Part shown: positions 60,422 to 64,000 of the stretch, piece after piece
Position numbering within the stretch: the stretch's first letter is position 1
Layout of the letters: the number at the start of each line of letters is the position of its first letter
Origin: Velthaea sp965214335
GTDB taxonomy: Bacteria; Vulcanimicrobiota; Vulcanimicrobiia; Vulcanimicrobiales; Vulcanimicrobiaceae
DNA length: 64,000 nucleotides
NCBI GenBank assembly: GCA_965214335.1
Contig: CBDCBO010000003.1
Span: forward strand, 248,001 to 312,000
Reading direction: 5' to 3'
The notes under the pieces: generated by a model
What the model was told of the DNA's origin: nothing
Seen by the model: only the letters and a program-made list of their open reading frames with translations
Databases searched by the model: none
Position numbers and translations under genes: made by a program

Positions 60422-61171
60422 TTAGGCGGTGCTTTCGGACGGTCGCCGTTGCGCCGCTTGCGTGCCGACGAACGTACCGATGTCATCGCCTAGAACAACG
60501 CGCCGAATGTTGCCTGATACGTTCATGTCGAACACGATGATCGGAACGTCATTATCCATGCAGAGCGTTAGCGCCGTGCTGTCCATGATCTGCAGTCCTA
60601 ATTGTAAGGCGCGCAAATAGTCGACTTGAGCGAAGCGCGTCGCGGTTGGATCTTTGAACGGGTCGGCCGAGTAAACGCCGTCGACTTTGGTTGCTTTGAG
60701 GATCGCCTGGGCGCCCATCTCGACGGCCCGCAACGCCGCGGTCGTATCGGTGGTGAAGTACGGGTTGCCGGTGCCGGCAGCGAAGATCACGATGCGGCCC
60801 TTTTCCAGATGCCGGATCGCCCGCCGCCGGATGTACGGCTCGGCGATCTGATGCATCTCGATCGCCGTCTGCACGCGCGACGGCACGCCGATCCGTTCGA
60901 GCGAGTCTTGCAGCGCGAGCGCGTTGATGATCGTCGCAAGCATGCCCATATAATCGGCGGTGGCCCGTTCCATCCCGGCCGCCTCGTGAATCTTGCCGCG
61001 CCAGATATTGCCGCCGCCCACGACAACGGCGATTGAAACGCCGTCGGCGTGGACCTGCGCGATCTGCTCCGCCATCAGGGACGTCGTGTCGACGTCGACC
61101 TGACCGCCCGCGCCGGCGAACGCTTCACCCGAGAGCTTGAGCAGGATTCGCCGGTAATGCGGAACGGGCAT
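60422..61171 (-). CDS. pyrH: UMP kinase
   Basis: The 249-residue enzyme has RILLKLSGEAFAG, IAVVVGGGNIWRG, ATADYMGMLATIINALALQDSLER, AAGTGNPYFTTDTTAALRA and KATKVDGVYSADPFKD, all typical of the hexameric bacterial UMP kinase. It phosphorylates UMP to UDP. It sits between tsf and frr, the conserved order. Confidence 0.97.
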   Translation of the reverse strand: MPVPHYRRILLKLSGEAFAGAGGQVDVDTTSLMAEQIAQVHADGVSIAVVVGGGNIWRGKIHEAAGMERATADYMGMLATIINALALQDSLERIGVPSRVQTAIEMHQIAEPYIRRRAIRHLEKGRIVIFAAGTGNPYFTTDTTAALRAVEMGAQAILKATKVDGVYSADPFKDPTATRFAQVDYLRALQLGLQIMDSTALTLCMDNDVPIIVFDMNVSGNIRRVVLGDDIGTFVGTQAAQRRPSESTA

Positions 61172-61197
61172 AACGCGTGTGTTGTCCTCGGTCTTGT

Positions 61198-61797
61198 TTA
61201 ACCCTCGCCCAGGGCGTACTTCACGAAACGGCGGACGGCGATCCGCTCGCCCAGTACGGCCGACACCCCCGCCACCAGTTCGCCGATCGTCACGCTGTCG
61301 TCTTTGACGAAGTGCTGGTCGACGAGCGTGTTGTCCTCATACCACTTATTGAGTTTGCCGCTGATAATGTTCTCGACGATGTTGGGCGGCTTCCCCGGCG
61401 GTACTTGCCCGGCCAAGCTTTGCCGCACTTCGTCGATCACGGCGGCCGGCACCGCTTCGCGATTCACGTACGTGGGCGACATCGCGGCGACATGCATCGC
61501 GACATCACGCACGAGCGTCTGAAACTTCGCGTTACGGGCCACGAAATCAGTCTCGCAATTGATCTCGACGAGCACTCCGATTTTGCCGCCGGCATGGATA
61601 TACGACCCGACGATACCCTCGTGGGCGGCCCGCTCGGCCTTTTTCTCGGCTTTGGCTTGACCTTGTTCGAGCAAGTAGGTTTTGGCTTTGTCGAAGTCGC
61701 CCTCGACGTTGACGAGTGCGTTGCGGCAATCGATCATGCCGGCGCCGGTTGCTTCGCGCAGGCGTTTCACTTCGTCGGCGCTTGGTTTGTAACTCAT
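61198..61797 (-). CDS. tsf: Elongation factor Ts
   Basis: From ATG at 61797 the product is 199 residues: VKRLREATGAGMIDCRNALVNVEGDFDKAKTYLLEQG (N-terminal domain), then GKIGVLVEINCETDFVARNAKFQTLVRDVAMHVAAMSP and a C-terminal segment. This is the short form with a single core. A GTG at 61809 is also in frame. It recharges EF-Tu with GTP. Confidence 0.97.
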   Translation of the reverse strand: MSYKPSADEVKRLREATGAGMIDCRNALVNVEGDFDKAKTYLLEQGQAKAEKKAERAAHEGIVGSYIHAGGKIGVLVEINCETDFVARNAKFQTLVRDVAMHVAAMSPTYVNREAVPAAVIDEVRQSLAGQVPPGKPPNIVENIISGKLNKWYEDNTLVDQHFVKDDSVTIGELVAGVSAVLGERIAVRRFVKYALGEG

Positions 61798-61841
61798 CGC
61801 GGAACTCACGAGTCGATCAATCCTTAAAACGGCAAGGGAGA

Positions 61842-62615
61842 TTAAGCAACGACTGCTTCAGGCAAGCTAGCATCGGCGTCGGCGTCGGCGGCGTAGCTGT
61901 CTTCGTAGTCTTGCGCATCGTACGCCGATTCGGTTTCCGTCCGGCCTTCGATGATCGCATCGGCAATTTTACCGACCATCAACTTCACGGCGCGAATCGC
62001 GTCGTCGTTGCCGGGAATGAGGTAATCGATCTCATCCGGATCGCAGTTGGTGTCAACCACCGCGATGATCGGTATTTTGAGCTTACGCGCTTCGAGCACC
62101 GCGATGCGTTCTTTCTTCGGATCGACGATGAAGATGGCATCGGGCAAACGGTGCATGTCTTTAATGCCGCCCAAGAACCGCTCGAGTTTGTCGAGCTCGT
62201 CGGAAAGTCGCGAGACTTCCTTTTTGGGTAGCAGATCGAAGGTGCCTTGCTGCTTCATGCCCTCGAGCTCACGCAGCCGCGCGATCCGTTTTTGGATCGT
62301 CGAAAAATTCGTTAACGTGCCGCCCAGCCAGCGCTGGTTGACAAAATAGGTCCCGGCACGCTCGGCCTCTTCTTTGACGACGTCCTGAGCTTGCTTCTTG
62401 GTCCCAACGAACAAGATGACGCGGCCTTCGCGCGAGAGCTGCTTGACCGTGGCATATACTTCGTTGAGCTTGACGACCGTCTTGGCCAGATCGATGATGT
62501 AGATGCCGTTGCGCTCTTGGAAGATGTACGGCTTCATCTTGGGATTCCAGCGCCGCGTCTGGTGGCCGAAGTGAACTCCGGCTTCGAGCAGGGCGCGCAT
62601 GGAAATAACGGACAT
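61842..62615 (-). CDS. rpsB: Ribosomal protein uS2
   Basis: From ATG at 62615 the product is 257 residues: MRALLEAGVHFGHQTRRWNPKMKPYIF, IIDLAKTVVKLNEVYATVKQL, GTYFVNQRWLGGTLTNFSTIQKRIARL and PDAIFIVDPKKERIAVLEARKLKIPIIAVVDTNCDPDEIDYLIPGNDDAIRAVKLM. The tail is acidic (Asp/Ala-rich, about residues 232-257). First gene of the rpsB-tsf-pyrH-frr operon. Confidence 0.98.
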   Translation of the reverse strand: MSVISMRALLEAGVHFGHQTRRWNPKMKPYIFQERNGIYIIDLAKTVVKLNEVYATVKQLSREGRVILFVGTKKQAQDVVKEEAERAGTYFVNQRWLGGTLTNFSTIQKRIARLRELEGMKQQGTFDLLPKKEVSRLSDELDKLERFLGGIKDMHRLPDAIFIVDPKKERIAVLEARKLKIPIIAVVDTNCDPDEIDYLIPGNDDAIRAVKLMVGKIADAIIEGRTETESAYDAQDYEDSYAADADADASLPEAVVA

Positions 62616-62720
62616 GGGTGAGGAACCTTTCTGGATTCCGCGGGCCGCCATCCGTGGCGGTTTGCGTGATGGAACCATGACATCGCCCGCTCCGGGGCAA
62701 TGGGATGTGACAACCCTCCG

Positions 62721-62729
62721 ATTATAGCA
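62721..62729 (-). promoter_or_regulatory. Extended -10 promoter of the rpsB operon
   Basis: On the minus strand the sequence reads TGC directly followed by TATAAT (62729 down to 62721), a perfect extended -10 box about 105 bp ahead of the rpsB start. No good -35 is seen, which extended -10 promoters tolerate. Confidence 0.6.
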
Positions 62730-62825
62730 TAAATGCAGAAGCGCCGGTTGAAACGAGGGTGCCACCGCTGCCGACCGCTTGGCCCGTATGTGACAAAGCC
62801 TTCGACGGCGGGTAAGGCGCGCTAG

Positions 62826-63632
62826 ATGGCAACCGGCAGCGCTCGGCAACAGGCCGCATTCAATCACGTGCGGGTGGGCAGCGGTAAACCGCTGCTGCTG
62901 CTGCACGGTCTCGGCGGCAGCTGGCGATCGTGGTCGCCGGTTCTAGCAACGTTGGCGGCCGACCGCGAGGTGATCGCGGTCGATTTGCCCGGCTTTGGTG
63001 CGACGCCGCCCCTGGCCGGCGAAGTCTCGATCGCGACGTTGGCCGATGCGGTGACGAGTTTTTTGGTCGAGCAAAACTTAACCGGCGTCGACGCCGTCGG
63101 CAGCTCGATGGGTGCGCGGCTGGTCCTCGAGTTGGCGCGGCGCGGCATCGTCGGCGCGGCCGTGGCGCTCGATCCGGGCGGCTTTTGGGCCGGTTGGGAA
63201 CGGCGCTTCTTCGCCCTCTCGATTCGGGCGTCGATCGCGCTGGTGCGCTTGCTGGCGCCGGCTATGCCGTGGCTGACCGCCAACCCGGTGACGCGTAGCC
63301 TACTGCTGGCGCAATTCTCCGCGCGTCCGTGGGATGTCGGCGCGGAGCTGGCCTTGACCGAAATGCGCTCGTTCGTCGCGGCGCGCTCGTTCGATCCGCT
63401 GCTCGATCAGCTCGTCGACGGTCCGCCGCAGTTGGGCATGGCGGACGTCGCTGCGCGGCCGATCGTGATCGTCTGGGGTCGTCAGGATCGCGTCTGTTTC
63501 CCGGCTCAGGCGAAGCGCGCTCAGATGCTCTTCCCGTATGCGCGGCTGGTTTGGTTCGACTCGTGCGGCCATTTTCCGCAGTGGGATCTGCCGCAGCGGA
63601 CGGCGCGCCTGATCCTCACCGCGACGCAATAG
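62826..63632 (+). CDS. Alpha/beta-fold hydrolase
   Basis: The 268-residue product has LLLLHGLGGSWRSWSPVLATL (oxyanion hole), VIAVDLPGFGATPPL, the nucleophile elbow VGSSMGARLVLEL (Ser in GSSMGA), the acid in IVIVWGRQDRVCFP and the His in WFDSCGHFPQWDLP. These are the catalytic triad and order of small-molecule esterase or C-C bond hydrolases. The substrate is unknown. It is divergent from rpsB. Confidence 0.9.
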   Translation: MATGSARQQAAFNHVRVGSGKPLLLLHGLGGSWRSWSPVLATLAADREVIAVDLPGFGATPPLAGEVSIATLADAVTSFLVEQNLTGVDAVGSSMGARLVLELARRGIVGAAVALDPGGFWAGWERRFFALSIRASIALVRLLAPAMPWLTANPVTRSLLLAQFSARPWDVGAELALTEMRSFVAARSFDPLLDQLVDGPPQLGMADVAARPIVIVWGRQDRVCFPAQAKRAQMLFPYARLVWFDSCGHFPQWDLPQRTARLILTATQ

Positions 63633-63638
63633 CGTCGT

Positions 63639-64000
63639 TCAGCCGGCGGTAATGCCGAGCTGGGCTAAGATGGCCGGTATGCGGCCCCGCAGTTTGAAAA
63701 AACCGCCGTCGCATGCCGGCCACGCGACCGCATCGTATTGCCGGGCCACCTCGCGATACGGTACGCCGCGCGCGGCGAGCGCCGCTAGCGCGCCGGCAAG
63801 TGCATCGCGCGCCGGGCCGACCGGCGCGAACGGAACGACCACCCGGGTGGCGCCACACTGGGCGGCGCGCTCGGCCAGTGCGTCGGCGAGCAGTTCGCCC
63901 TGCGCCGTCGGCAGCAGACCAAAATCGACCGCGCCCGCGGCACCGGCCAGGCGGGTCGCGCTTTCGCGCAGCAGTTGGTCGCCGAAGGACGTGACCGCCG
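63639..64000 (-). CDS. Partial gene, C-terminal part, unknown
   Basis: About 120 residues are visible, reading in from the right edge: VTSFGDQLLRESATRLAGAAGAVDFGLLPTAQGELLADALAERAAQCGATRVVVPFAPVGPARDALAGAL, then QYDAVAWPACDGGFFKLRGRIPAILAQLGI at the C-terminus. An ATG at 63842 is internal. The W-P...GFF...IP ending recalls a segment at the end of some FAD-binding photolyase-like proteins, but I cannot confirm it. It converges on the alpha/beta hydrolase gene with a 6-bp gap. Confidence 0.5.
   Translation of the reverse strand, partial: AVTSFGDQLLRESATRLAGAAGAVDFGLLPTAQGELLADALAERAAQCGATRVVVPFAPVGPARDALAGALAALAARGVPYREVARQYDAVAWPACDGGFFKLRGRIPAILAQLGITAG

Overview
This is a GC-rich bacterial window. 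I infer Candidatus Eremiobacterota (WPS-2) or a close lineage. The reasons are a red-type form I RuBisCO with CbbX, a group 1h-like [NiFe] hydrogenase, two GloVer-repeat proteins and a mix of actinobacterial-, cyanobacterial- and proteobacterial-looking genes. No rRNA or other decisive phylogenetic marker was examined, so the assignment is tentative.

Layout. 1-7.3 kb: accessory region with a partial surface protein, the remnant of a MalY/PatB-type aminotransferase, two GloVer-repeat proteins, an HxlR regulator divergent from a LigB-type extradiol dioxygenase, and a DoxX protein. 7.3-14 kb: housekeeping metabolism (cinA, a siroheme-synthase-like dehydrogenase, a split NAD synthetase, a dihydrolipoamide-dehydrogenase-like flavoprotein, glpX). 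14-17.6 kb: three envelope glycosylation genes. 17.5-22 kb: CheB and two methyl-accepting chemotaxis proteins. 22-28 kb: lipoprotein, Amj-like lipid II flippase, M16 peptidase, proS, cobalamin adenosyltransferase, NUDIX hydrolase. 28-30.6 kb: AT-richer, gene-poor island with two orphan genes.

30.6-53.8 kb is the core of the window. One long minus-strand block runs from the hydrogenase small and large subunits through a maturation protease, several small accessory genes, a NifU-Rieske fusion, an NHL protein and hypF-C-D-E-A-B to phosphoribulokinase and a second glpX. Just upstream on the same strand lie cbbR, a LytS-type sensor kinase and a LytTR response regulator that is frameshifted as read. 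Divergent from cbbR is cbbL-cbbS-cbbX plus a TPR/ATP-grasp protein. The locus thus joins H2 oxidation (electrons and energy) to the dedicated enzymes of the Calvin-Benson-Bassham cycle, the genetic basis expected for hydrogen-driven ('atmospheric') carbon fixation.

53.8-64 kb: comB, followed by an array of hairpins carried on a 40-bp direct repeat; then a minus-strand housekeeping operon rpsB-tsf-pyrH-frr-(68-aa ORF)-cdsA-dxr-rseP-ispG-stalk-domain protein with a good extended -10 promoter ahead of rpsB. An alpha/beta hydrolase and a partial gene close the window.

I found no tRNA, rRNA, CRISPR array or insertion sequence.
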